A stretch of DNA of 64,000 nt from Alphaproteobacteria bacterium UBA6411 (GTDB lineage: Bacteria; Pseudomonadota; Alphaproteobacteria; CAAGCB01; CAG-977), in assembly GCA_002438565.1 (NCBI GenBank), contig DJPN01000001.1, positions 4,350 through 68,349 of the forward strand, read 5' to 3'. The position numbers were made by a program, and so were the translations under genes. Shown here in pieces: positions 40,955 to 48,524 of the stretch. Numbering within the stretch: the first letter of the stretch is position 1; each line of letters starts with the position of its first letter. The notes under the pieces are model-generated. The model had not been told where the DNA came from and did not search any database. It saw only the letters and a program-made list of their open reading frames with translations.

Positions 40955-43420
40955 ATGACCGGCCTGCTTTTCTTTCCCGCGCGTCCGAAAATCTACGCTT
41001 ACACCCTGCCAGAATACGCGGGCAAAAACTGGCTGAAAATCGGATACACGACCCGCGACGTGCGCGAACGCGTCAACGAACAGCACGGCGTTTTGAAACC
41101 GATCGAGCAATCCGCCGAAATCGTGTTTGAAACCGACGCCGTGCGCGACGACGGCACTTTGTTCCTCGACCACGATTTTCACCGCTATATCGAACAAAAC
41201 AGCGTCAAACATCTGCGCGGCGAATGGTACGAAATCACTTTGCCCGAACTGAAAGCGGCGATGACCGCCTTTAAAAGCCGCCGCGCCGCCTTTGACCGCG
41301 CCCGCGCGGAAAATTTTCCCATGCGTCCCGAACAAAAACGCGCCGTCAATGATACAGCCGACTATTTCACCCGCTACGCCTATGCCGAAACAGGCAAGCC
41401 GCCGCATTTTTTATGGAACGCGAAAATGCGGTTCGGCAAGACGTTCGCCGCCTATCAGCTGGCGAAAAAAATGGGATGGTCGAAAATCCTTGTCCTGACA
41501 TTCAAGCCCGCCGTCAAAAGCGCGTGGGAATCCGATTTGAAAAACCACGTCGATTTCACGGGCTGGCAATTCGTTTCTTTGGGCGGATTGACGTATGACG
41601 CGATTGATCATTCAAAGCCGTTCGTCTGGTTCGCTTCGTTTCAGGATATGCTGGGCAAAAACGATTTGGGCGGCATCAAGCTGCACAACGAAGCCGTCCA
41701 CGCGATCAACTGGGACTGCATCATCTTGGACGAATATCATTTCGGCGCGTGGCGCGACAACGCCAAAGACCTGTACGACGCTGAAGACAAAGAGGACGCG
41801 CAGCCCGACTATTACGACGAAGAATTGATGCCGCTGACGACGAACGCCTATCTGTACCTGTCGGGGACGCCGTTCCGCGCCCTGAACAACGGCGAGTTTT
41901 TGGAAGATCAGATTTTCAACTGGACGTATTCCGACGAACAGAGGGAAAAGGAAAACTGGGATACGGCAAAAGGGGGAAATCCGTACCTTGAACTGCCGAA
42001 AATGGTGCTGATGACGTATCAGATGCCGCGCGAAATCCGCAACGTCGCTTTGGCGGGCGAGTTCGACGAATTCGATTTGAACGAGTTTTTCAAGGCGGAA
42101 AAGCGGGACGGCGATTTCGTCTTCAAACACGCCGACGCCGTCAAATGCTGGCTTGACCTGATCCGCGGGCAGTATCTGCCGACAAACATCGACAGTCTGA
42201 AAACCGGCAAGCGTCCGCCGATGCCGTTTTCGGACGCGAGGTTAAGCGCTTGTCTGAACCACACGCTGTGGTTTTTGCCGAACGTCGCGGCGTGCAAAGC
42301 GATGAAAGCTTTGCTGGACGCTCACTCATTTTACAAGGCTTTCAAAGCCGTTTGCTGTGCGGGCAATGAAGCGGGCATGGGCGCGGACGCTTTAAAGCCC
42401 GTTGAAGAGGCGATTACGGAAAATCCGTTGAACACGCGCACGATCACTTTGTCCTGCGGCAAATTGATGACGGGCGTGTCGGTCAAGGCGTGGGCGGGGA
42501 TATTCATGCTGCGCAACACGTCCAGTCCGGAAACGTATTTTCAGGCGGCTTTCCGCGTTCAAACGCCGTGGAAGCTGGTCAATCCGACGGGGCTTTATCC
42601 GAACGAAACGCAAATTGTCAAGCCTGTCTGTTACGTTTTCGACTTTGCGCCCGACCGCGCTTTGAAACAGATTTCCGAATACAGCGGGCGGTTGGATTTG
42701 AATTCCGACGAAAAACCAGAAAAGAAAGTCGAAGAGTTCATCAAATTCCTGCCCGTTCTGTGTTACGACGGTGAAACGATGAACCTGCTGGACGCTGGGC
42801 AGCTGCTGGATATGGTCGTGTCGGGAACGGCTTCGACCATGCTGGCGCGGCGGTGGGAAAGCGCGCTGCTGGTTAATGTGGACAACGAAACTTTAAAGGC
42901 TTTGATGAACAATCCGCGCGCGATGGAAGCTTTGTTGCGCATCGAGGGATTCCGCAGTTTAAACAAGGAATTGGCGACGATTGTCAACCGATCCGAAGCG
43001 TTGAAAAAAGCGAAAAAGGAAGCGACAGGGAACGAAAGCGCGGCGGAAAAACGCGAATTGACGAAAGAAGAAAAGGAAATCAAGTCGAAACGCAAAGAAA
43101 TTCAGCAAAAACTGCTGAAATTCGCGACCAGAATCCCCGTGTTCATGTATTTGACGGACGCGCGGGAACAAACGCTGAAAGACGTGATCACGCAACTGGA
43201 ACCCGCTCTGTTCCGCAAAGTCACGGGTTTGACGATACCGGATTTTGAATTGCTGGTCAGCATCGGCATTTTCAACGCGCAAGTCATGAATTCGGCGATT
43301 TTGGCGTTCAAACGATACGAAGAAGCGTCCCTGACCTATACGGGACTGGACAAGCACGAAAACGAACGCGTCGGCGGCTGGGACACCACCTTTACCGTCG
43401 AGGAAATGCGGCGGGTGTGA
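40955..43420 (+). CDS. KIGYT/GIY-YIG-like plus SF2 helicase restriction protein
   Basis: 821 aa. The N-terminus PKIYAYTLPEY...WLKIGYTTRDVRERV (11-40) resembles T5orf172/GIY-YIG-type domains. SF2 helicase motifs follow: MRFGKTFAAYQLAKK (158-172), ILDEYHFGAWR with DEYH at 259-262, LSGTPFRAL, and later YFQAAFRVQTPW. The end is helical and lysine-rich. It follows the methyltransferases after 5 bp, so together they look like a restriction-modification system in which this is the translocase-nuclease. The nuclease role of the N-terminal domain is inferred. Confidence 0.83.
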   Translation: MTGLLFFPARPKIYAYTLPEYAGKNWLKIGYTTRDVRERVNEQHGVLKPIEQSAEIVFETDAVRDDGTLFLDHDFHRYIEQNSVKHLRGEWYEITLPELKAAMTAFKSRRAAFDRARAENFPMRPEQKRAVNDTADYFTRYAYAETGKPPHFLWNAKMRFGKTFAAYQLAKKMGWSKILVLTFKPAVKSAWESDLKNHVDFTGWQFVSLGGLTYDAIDHSKPFVWFASFQDMLGKNDLGGIKLHNEAVHAINWDCIILDEYHFGAWRDNAKDLYDAEDKEDAQPDYYDEELMPLTTNAYLYLSGTPFRALNNGEFLEDQIFNWTYSDEQREKENWDTAKGGNPYLELPKMVLMTYQMPREIRNVALAGEFDEFDLNEFFKAEKRDGDFVFKHADAVKCWLDLIRGQYLPTNIDSLKTGKRPPMPFSDARLSACLNHTLWFLPNVAACKAMKALLDAHSFYKAFKAVCCAGNEAGMGADALKPVEEAITENPLNTRTITLSCGKLMTGVSVKAWAGIFMLRNTSSPETYFQAAFRVQTPWKLVNPTGLYPNETQIVKPVCYVFDFAPDRALKQISEYSGRLDLNSDEKPEKKVEEFIKFLPVLCYDGETMNLLDAGQLLDMVVSGTASTMLARRWESALLVNVDNETLKALMNNPRAMEALLRIEGFRSLNKELATIVNRSEALKKAKKEATGNESAAEKRELTKEEKEIKSKRKEIQQKLLKFATRIPVFMYLTDAREQTLKDVITQLEPALFRKVTGLTIPDFELLVSIGIFNAQVMNSAILAFKRYEEASLTYTGLDKHENERVGGWDTTFTVEEMRRV

Positions 43421-43479
43421 AACATCTGTCATATGGGAAAACATCTTCGTTTTTGTTGGCGGTCCATAAAAGGATAAAA

Positions 43480-44547
43480 TCAGACAATTATAGCAGCAAT
43501 CCGATTAGCTAATTTTTCCTTAAATGCCGGAAGATCATCTTGATTCCAAAAGATAATGTTCCGATGTTCCAAATCGAAGTGAATGCCTTCCCGTTCAATC
43601 GTTCCGTCGTTTCTTTTAACTTGTCGTTGCCAATCTTCGTGGCATGTATAAATAACAGGAAGCCCTAAACCATAAGCAAATCCCGCCTCCCAATATACGC
43701 CACCGCGATATCCGGTTAAATCCGCAACAATAAATCTACTGCGGCGAATTTGTGCAATCATTTCATCATTAATATCATTGATATGTTCAACTTGATACAA
43801 AACACGAGAAGAAAAACGTCCGTCAGCTTCAATAGCCGGAGATATGGCTTTATCATAAACATCATACATATTAGGCTTGTGGTTTTCTCTGTCTTCTTCG
43901 TTGCTAAACCACATGGCAACAAACGCTTGGCGTGAATCTAGTTGCTTTTTATTTAAAGCATCGAATGCATCCCATCCTTTTTTAGAAAGAGACGGCTTTA
44001 ATTCAAGAATCATCGATGCGGCAAAAGCATCAAAATTAAACAACTCTTTCGTCGTTAGTCCTTCGTCTTCCAAAACTTGAGATAGATATTCTAAATTTGT
44101 TTCATTTTCACACCCAAAATAAGCATAAGAACAACCATTAAAACAAATTCCTTTATCTTCATCATGAGGATATTTTAAATAACGTCCTGTCCACCAAATA
44201 TATTGTTCAATCTGCTCCGATAAAGATAAAGGATAGCGTATTTTTTGCCCGAGATATTCGTTTGTTAAAATGGGAATTTCGTTTGTTCCCATACATTTTT
44301 TTTGAACCAGATAAACTAAGCGCGACGTTTCTCTACCAAAGTCATCTTTACTTGTTGTTTGATGTTCGAAATTTATTTTTCTATCATCAAAAAGAAATTG
44401 TTGTTTTATATCATTATCCAGTTTAAAAGTTCCGCATATATCACAATTTATTGTTCTGTGTTCGTTATCCATAAACTGTTTACAGACACTGCCACAGATT
44501 GGACATTTCCAATCTTCCAAATAAGTATCAGAAGGAATTTGATACAT
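43480..44547 (-). CDS. Zinc-ribbon protein with nucleoside 2-deoxyribosyltransferase/TIR-like domain
   Basis: 355 aa. Residues 15-38 hold CPIC and CDIC (zinc ribbon). The C-terminal domain begins QAFVAMWFSNEE and continues through NDEMIAQIRRSRFIVADLTGY, GGVYWEAGFAYGLGLPVIYTC, the fold shared by nucleoside deoxyribosyltransferases and TIR-like nucleotide-cleaving effectors. The conserved Glu in YWEAGFA is the expected catalytic residue. Start at MYQIPSD because GGAGTG lies four bases before it. Alone between the helicase and alpA genes; AT-rich. Role in nucleotide-based defence is inferred. Confidence 0.75.
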   Translation of the reverse strand: MYQIPSDTYLEDWKCPICGSVCKQFMDNEHRTINCDICGTFKLDNDIKQQFLFDDRKINFEHQTTSKDDFGRETSRLVYLVQKKCMGTNEIPILTNEYLGQKIRYPLSLSEQIEQYIWWTGRYLKYPHDEDKGICFNGCSYAYFGCENETNLEYLSQVLEDEGLTTKELFNFDAFAASMILELKPSLSKKGWDAFDALNKKQLDSRQAFVAMWFSNEEDRENHKPNMYDVYDKAISPAIEADGRFSSRVLYQVEHINDINDEMIAQIRRSRFIVADLTGYRGGVYWEAGFAYGLGLPVIYTCHEDWQRQVKRNDGTIEREGIHFDLEHRNIIFWNQDDLPAFKEKLANRIAAIIV

Positions 44548-44618
44548 AATGCACTCCATTAATGATTTAAAATTGTAACAGATTATAAATGATGCACGAT
44601 ATAAAAAACAAGGCGGAA

Positions 44619-44849
44619 TTATTCCGCCCTGTTTGTCGATACGTTTTCATCAATCCATTCGTCCAAGTCGGATTTGCGGTACCGTATGACTTTGCCCAGT
44701 TTGACAAACGGCAATCCGTAACGATTTGTCATACGCCAAACGGCAAGCGTGTTGATTTTTACGCCGATATAAACGGCGGCGTCCCGCGGAGTCATCAGCC
44801 CCGACGGTGCGACATTGCATACTTCTTTGACCGGATTTGCTTTTTGCAT
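44619..44849 (-). CDS. AlpA/excisionase-type helix-turn-helix protein
   Basis: 76 aa. MTPRDAAVYIGVKINTLAVWR followed by GLPFVKLGKVIRYRKSDLDEWI is the MerR-like winged HTH_17 domain of AlpA and Xis proteins. Located near the end of the island opposite the integrase gene; such proteins control integrase expression and excision. GGGAGA precedes the ATG. A TTGACA about 60 bp upstream on the same strand may be part of its promoter. Confidence 0.88.
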   Translation of the reverse strand: MQKANPVKEVCNVAPSGLMTPRDAAVYIGVKINTLAVWRMTNRYGLPFVKLGKVIRYRKSDLDEWIDENVSTNRAE

Positions 44850-45182
44850 ATTTTTTTCTCCCGAACAGAACGGAGAAAAGCGCTAAAAAAACGCATTTTC
44901 TTCCTCTGTCAATTCAAAAGGTTTGAAAATGCGCTCAGAAAATTCTGTCGTTGCTCAAAAGCGTGTTTATTAAACCAAAACCGCTCGCCAAAATCAATAT
45001 GAAGAATATTCGCCGGAAACTGTTTATGATTGATAACGATTGCGGCTTGAAAAATGCGACCGATTTAAGGATAATGATTTCGTTCGTTGGCAGGAACGAA
45101 ACGGAAATGGTGGTGCCCCAATGGTGCCCCGAAATATTTTTGAAAGCAAACGGGAAAGGTTGCCGAACGACATAAAAAACAT
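44850..45182. other. Gene-free right end of the island with short repeats
   Basis: No credible gene. Contains the inverted repeats CGCATTTTC/GAAAATGCG (44892-44900 with 44925-44933) and TTTCGTTC/GAACGAAA (45078-45085 with 45094-45101, 8-nt spacer), and a direct repeat TGGTGCCCC (45111-45119 and 45122-45130). These lie just inside the right attachment repeat and may be binding sites for the integrase and AlpA-type protein. Confidence 0.55.
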
Positions 45183-45266
45183 AAAAAGCCCCGAAATCGG
45201 GGCTTGGTTGGTGCGGATAGCGGGACTTGAACCCGCACGAGGACAAAGCCTCAACAGATTTTAAGT
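45183..45266. repeat. Right attachment repeat, within tRNA-Leu
   Basis: 84 bp matching 32490-32574 except one missing G. Here it is continuous with the 5' half of the tRNA (45267-45296), so the tRNA gene is intact. Together the two copies delimit the 12.8-kb island. Confidence 0.92.
45186..45205 (-). terminator. Terminator of tRNA-Leu
   Basis: On the minus strand: AAGCCCCGA-TTT-CGGGGCTT then T-run, directly after the CCA of the tRNA. The same element is duplicated at the left attachment repeat. Confidence 0.9.
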
Positions 45267-45296
45267 CTGTTGTGTCTACCATTCCACCATATCCGC
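45209..45296 (-). tRNA. tRNA-Leu (anticodon UAA)
   Basis: Minus strand. Acceptor GCGGATA/TATCCGC, D-arm, anticodon stem ACAGA/TCTGT with loop CTTAAAA (anticodon TAA, reads UUA), long variable arm TGAGGCTTTGTCCTCGT, T-arm GCGGG-TTCAAGT-CCCGC, and genomically encoded CCA. It is the integration site of the island: its 3' part from the anticodon loop on is repeated at 32.5 kb. Confidence 0.96.
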
Positions 45297-45331
45297 GCGG
45301 AACAATTCTTTGTAGCATAAGGACGGGACAA

Positions 45332-45745
45332 ATGAAAAGACTGTTTTTGATTTTTTGCGGATTTTTTTTCGCGGCATGTTCCGCCCGCGATGTTTCCGAA
45401 CGCTTTTGTTTGCAAATCGCTCCGAATACTTATGTTTTGAATTTCGGCTACAACAGTGCGCTGATGAATGGTGCCGCCGAACGCGAAATTTCCGATTTGG
45501 CCGCGAAGCTGGAGCCAAACCGGCAGATTGAACTGTACGGAAACATCGCTTACACGGGCGTGCCGCGAACGCAGGTCGATTTGGCTTTTGCGCGTTTGCA
45601 AACGGTGGCGGGCGTGCTGATGAAAGCGGGAATAAAATCCCGTCAAATTTATCTGAACCTGCAGCCCGAAGTGCAGCGTATCGGATTGGACGCGCCCGTT
45701 TCAATCAAAGACGAACGCCACCAAATCTTTTTGGAAATCAAATAG
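45332..45745 (+). CDS. OmpA-like lipoprotein, small
   Basis: 137 aa. The signal peptide ends at lipobox FAAC (C19 of MKRLFLIFCGFFFAAC). The rest resembles a short OmpA/Pal-type peptidoglycan-associated fold: LNFGYNSALMNGAAEREISDLAAKL, QIELYGNIAYTGVPRTQVDLAFARLQTV and GIKSRQIYLNL. The full OmpA motif (NxxLSxxRAxxVxxxL) is only partly kept. Start chosen at the ATG with GGACGGGAC upstream; the frame is open back into the tRNA. Confidence 0.7.
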   Translation: MKRLFLIFCGFFFAACSARDVSERFCLQIAPNTYVLNFGYNSALMNGAAEREISDLAAKLEPNRQIELYGNIAYTGVPRTQVDLAFARLQTVAGVLMKAGIKSRQIYLNLQPEVQRIGLDAPVSIKDERHQIFLEIK

Positions 45746-45753
45746 GGGGACTT

Positions 45754-46158
45754 ATGGAAAGCAGAGTTCAAAAGGCGGTCGAATTACGCGAAAAACACGG
45801 TTATAACTGCGCGCAGGCGATTTTGTGCGCTTATGCCGACTTGTTCGGGCTGGACGAAAAAACGGCCTATCATATCGCCGAAGGTTTCGGCACGGGCATG
45901 GGCGGCATGGGGGACACCTGCGGCGCGGTGTCGGCGGCGTTCATGCTGCTGGGATTGAAAAGCGGCAACGGTTTTGGCGACAAAGCGGGCAGAGCCGCGC
46001 TTTACAAAGACATTCGCGAACTGTCCGACGCTTTCAAAGCCGAAGCGGGATCGACAATCTGCCGCGAATTGAAAGGACAAACGGGACGTCCTGTTTATCC
46101 GTGTGCCAAGTGCATTGAAACGGCGGCGAAATTGTTTGAATCGGAACTGAAAAAATAA
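45754..46158 (+). CDS. C_GCAxxG_C_C family protein
   Basis: 134 aa. The family pattern is complete: YNCAQAILCAYADLFGL, GTGMGGMGDTCGAVSAAFMLLG, C in TICRELKG and CAKC near the end. These small proteins carry conserved cysteines thought to bind metal or act in redox reactions; the biological role is not established. 8 bp after the OmpA-like gene, so the two are likely co-transcribed. Confidence 0.88.
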   Translation: MESRVQKAVELREKHGYNCAQAILCAYADLFGLDEKTAYHIAEGFGTGMGGMGDTCGAVSAAFMLLGLKSGNGFGDKAGRAALYKDIRELSDAFKAEAGSTICRELKGQTGRPVYPCAKCIETAAKLFESELKK

Positions 46159-46165
46159 CGGCGTT

Positions 46166-46771
46166 TTACAAAACGCGCATCCTTTTTTCGCGTCCTTCCT
46201 TAATCAGCCAAAGGACGAAAAGGGTTGTCGTCAGATAAAACGTGAACAGCAGGCCTTTTTCAAAATCGTTCAAAGTCGGGGCGGAATTGCCGTTCGTGTA
46301 TACATATCTGTCACGTTCTCCCGTCAAGAAACGGTTCAGCTCGACCTTTTCCTCTTTCGCTCCTTCTTCAAAACCGCCGAAATGCAGCGGCAAAATATGT
46401 TCCGCATCGCCCGCGTACAAAATCAATCTGTATTCGTAATAAGAGGAATATTTGCGGTGACGTTTAATCTTTTCAACAATAACACGATTGTTGCCGGCCA
46501 GCCTAAAGCTGTCCGCAAACCGCATTTCGGGATTGAAAACCGTCGAACGGTAATAAACACATTCGTTTGTGTCCCTGCGACATTCAAAGTAAGTCGCCTT
46601 GTCATCCAAAAAGCAAAACAGTCCCGTTGCGGCGGCAAAAGCAAAAACAAGCCATTTCATTGACGAGATTGCTTTGGCTTTGACTTCGGGCGATTTGTTT
46701 TTGGGAATTGAGGCCAGTGCAATCAGCAAAGCGATAACGGCAAGCAACAGAGGAAAAGCCAACAACAGCAT
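46166..46771 (-). CDS. Membrane protein of unknown function
   Basis: 201 aa from MLLLAFPLLL (AAGGAA precedes this ATG). Two N-terminal hydrophobic segments (LLLAFPLLLAVIALLIALAS; WLVFAFAAATGLFCFL), a periplasmic part of about 110 residues with two cysteines (CRRDTNEC) and a third membrane segment near the end (LLFTFYLTTTLFVLWLI). No family recognised. The start lies 16 bp downstream of the xerC stop, so it may be read with xerC. Confidence 0.65.
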   Translation of the reverse strand: MLLLAFPLLLAVIALLIALASIPKNKSPEVKAKAISSMKWLVFAFAAATGLFCFLDDKATYFECRRDTNECVYYRSTVFNPEMRFADSFRLAGNNRVIVEKIKRHRKYSSYYEYRLILYAGDAEHILPLHFGGFEEGAKEEKVELNRFLTGERDRYVYTNGNSAPTLNDFEKGLLFTFYLTTTLFVLWLIKEGREKRMRVL

Positions 46772-46787
46772 GAACGAGGTTCCTTTT

Positions 46788-47750
46788 TTATTTATTTGCG
46801 CGGGGATGCGCGTGTTTATAAACACTCATCATTTTTGTTTCGTCCAATCCCGTGTAGCGCTGCGTCGTGGACAAGGATTCGTGACCGAGCAATTCCTGTA
46901 TCGTCCGCAAATCCGCGCCGCCGACTAGCAAATGCGTGGCAAAACTGTGGCGCAAAGCGTGCGGCGTCACTGTTTCCGGCAATCCCAGTTCTTCGCGAAT
47001 TCTGCGGATTTGCCTTTGCATGACCCCGGGATTGACCCGTTCCCCGCGCAATCCGATAAACAGCGGAGATTTGGCGGGTGCGCCGTCGGGGCGGACTTTC
47101 AAATACGCGTCAATGGTCGCCCGAACCATAGGTAGGACGGGGACGACGCGTTCCTTGCTGCCCTTGCCGAATACGGTCATCATGTCCGCGGTCGGGCGGT
47201 CTTTCACATCCATTTGCAGGGCTTCGCCGATACGCAGGCCGCACCCGTACAGCAAAGTCAGAAAAGCGACATCGCGCTGTCCCATCCACGCGACCTTTTC
47301 CAGTTTTCGCGCTGTGCGAATCATATCAAAAGCCTGTTCTTTCGTCAGCGGATGCGGCAGCGCTTTGGGCAAAGACGGCGAGCGAATCACGCTCAAAGCC
47401 GCATTGGACAGAACGGCGTTGCGTTCCAAAAAACGGTAAAAATTGCGCAGTGTCGACAAATTGCGGGCAAGCGACGTGCGGGTCAGCCCGTTGTGCGTTC
47501 TGTCCGCCAGATACGCGCGAAAATCGGTGACTTCCAGTTTTTTCAGCAAATCGAAATCGGGCGTTTGCCCGTGATATTCGTGCAAAAACTTTAAAAAGGC
47601 GGACAAATCGCGCCCGTAATTTTCGGCGGTCAAAGCGGAACACCGCCGTTCCGTTTTTAACCAGCGCTGCCATTCGTCGATTGCCGTCATCAAACGGTCG
47701 TCCGCAGCGTAAAAAATATCGGGTTGGTCGGGAATATACAGTTTCGGCAT
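46788..47750 (-). CDS. xerC: Tyrosine recombinase XerC
   Basis: 320 aa, chromosome-dimer resolution recombinase. Catalytic residues: Arg in LLYGCGLRIGEALQM, Lys in VFGKGSKERVVPV, HALRHSFATHL (HxxR), LGHESLSTTQRYTGL (His and Tyr nucleophile). The N-terminal SAM-like domain begins WQRWLKTERRCSALTAENYGRDL. Start at MPKLYIPD with GGGGAA upstream. Chromosomal housekeeping type, distinct from the island integrase at 32.7 kb. XerC rather than XerD is assigned by overall pattern, with some uncertainty. Confidence 0.9.
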   Translation of the reverse strand: MPKLYIPDQPDIFYAADDRLMTAIDEWQRWLKTERRCSALTAENYGRDLSAFLKFLHEYHGQTPDFDLLKKLEVTDFRAYLADRTHNGLTRTSLARNLSTLRNFYRFLERNAVLSNAALSVIRSPSLPKALPHPLTKEQAFDMIRTARKLEKVAWMGQRDVAFLTLLYGCGLRIGEALQMDVKDRPTADMMTVFGKGSKERVVPVLPMVRATIDAYLKVRPDGAPAKSPLFIGLRGERVNPGVMQRQIRRIREELGLPETVTPHALRHSFATHLLVGGADLRTIQELLGHESLSTTQRYTGLDETKMMSVYKHAHPRANK

Positions 47751-47773
47751 ATGTTTTCCCCACACGGGCGGTA

Positions 47774-47806
47774 AAAAAAAGAGGATTGGTCGCCCAATCC
47801 TCTTTT
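47774..47806 (-). terminator. Terminator of the transaldolase gene
   Basis: Minus strand: AAAAGAGGATTGG/CCAATCCTCTTTT stem (47794-47806 with 47777-47789), 4-nt loop, followed by a T-run. Confidence 0.92.
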
Positions 47807-47814
47807 GTCATTCA

Positions 47815-48471
47815 TTACAGAATGGACTGACCCGTTTTTGCCCAGTCTTCGGCAAACGTTTTCAAGCCCGCATCCGTCAAGGGGTGATGATACAGCTGAC
47901 GAATCACTTTGGGGGGAGCCGTGATGACGTCGGCGCCAATCTTGCCCGCGTTGATGATGTGTTCCGGCGAACGCACGGAAGCGACCAAAATCTGCGTTTT
48001 AAAGTTGTCGTAGTTGTCATAGACCATGCGGATGTCGTCAATCAGCTGCATGCCGTTGACGCCCAAGTCGTCCAAACGGCCGACGAACGGGGAAACGAAC
48101 GTCGCGCCCGCTTTCGCCGCCAAAATCGCCTGACCGCAGGTGAAGCACAGGGTCACGTTGACCATCGTGCCTTCCGACGACAGAGCGCGGCAGACTTTCA
48201 AACCGTCCTGAGTCAACGGCACTTTAATCGTGACGTTGCGGGCGATTTTGCGCAGCACTTCGGCTTCTTTCATCATGGTTTCGTAGTCCATGGCGGTGAC
48301 TTCGGCGGAAACGGGACCGGAAACAACTTTGCAGACTTCCCCGATCAGTTCTTTGAAGTTCATGCCCTGTTTGGCTGCCAGCGACGGGTTCGTGGTAACG
48401 CCGTCAACCATGCCTGTGGCTGCCAAATCCTTGATTTCGTTCAAATCAGCGGTATCGATAAAAAATTTCAT
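47815..48471 (-). CDS. tal: Transaldolase (small, FSA-like family)
   Basis: 218 aa TIM-barrel. MKFFIDTADLNEIKDLAATG, DGVTTNPSL, the Schiff-base lysine K83 in NVTIKVPLT and LTDAGLKTFAEDW. This is the TalC/FSA subfamily, which may act as transaldolase of the pentose phosphate pathway or as fructose-6-phosphate aldolase; bacterial members of this length with these motifs usually are transaldolases. Single-gene transcript with its own terminator, divergent from priA. Confidence 0.93.
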   Translation of the reverse strand: MKFFIDTADLNEIKDLAATGMVDGVTTNPSLAAKQGMNFKELIGEVCKVVSGPVSAEVTAMDYETMMKEAEVLRKIARNVTIKVPLTQDGLKVCRALSSEGTMVNVTLCFTCGQAILAAKAGATFVSPFVGRLDDLGVNGMQLIDDIRMVYDNYDNFKTQILVASVRSPEHIINAGKIGADVITAPPKVIRQLYHHPLTDAGLKTFAEDWAKTGQSIL

Positions 48472-48524
48472 TTGAGTCTCATCCTAAAGTTAGTAAATTG
48501 AAACTAAGATAAGAGTGTAAGGAA

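Noticed and set aside
44951..45264. Short open frames overlapping the tRNA-Leu region
   Set aside because: They read through the tRNA, terminator and repeats and have no ribosome sites; translations are of the kind produced by tRNA genes.
46788..47750. Second mobile-element integrase near the island
   Set aside because: Motifs and length match housekeeping XerC, and it sits beyond the right attachment site among core genes.
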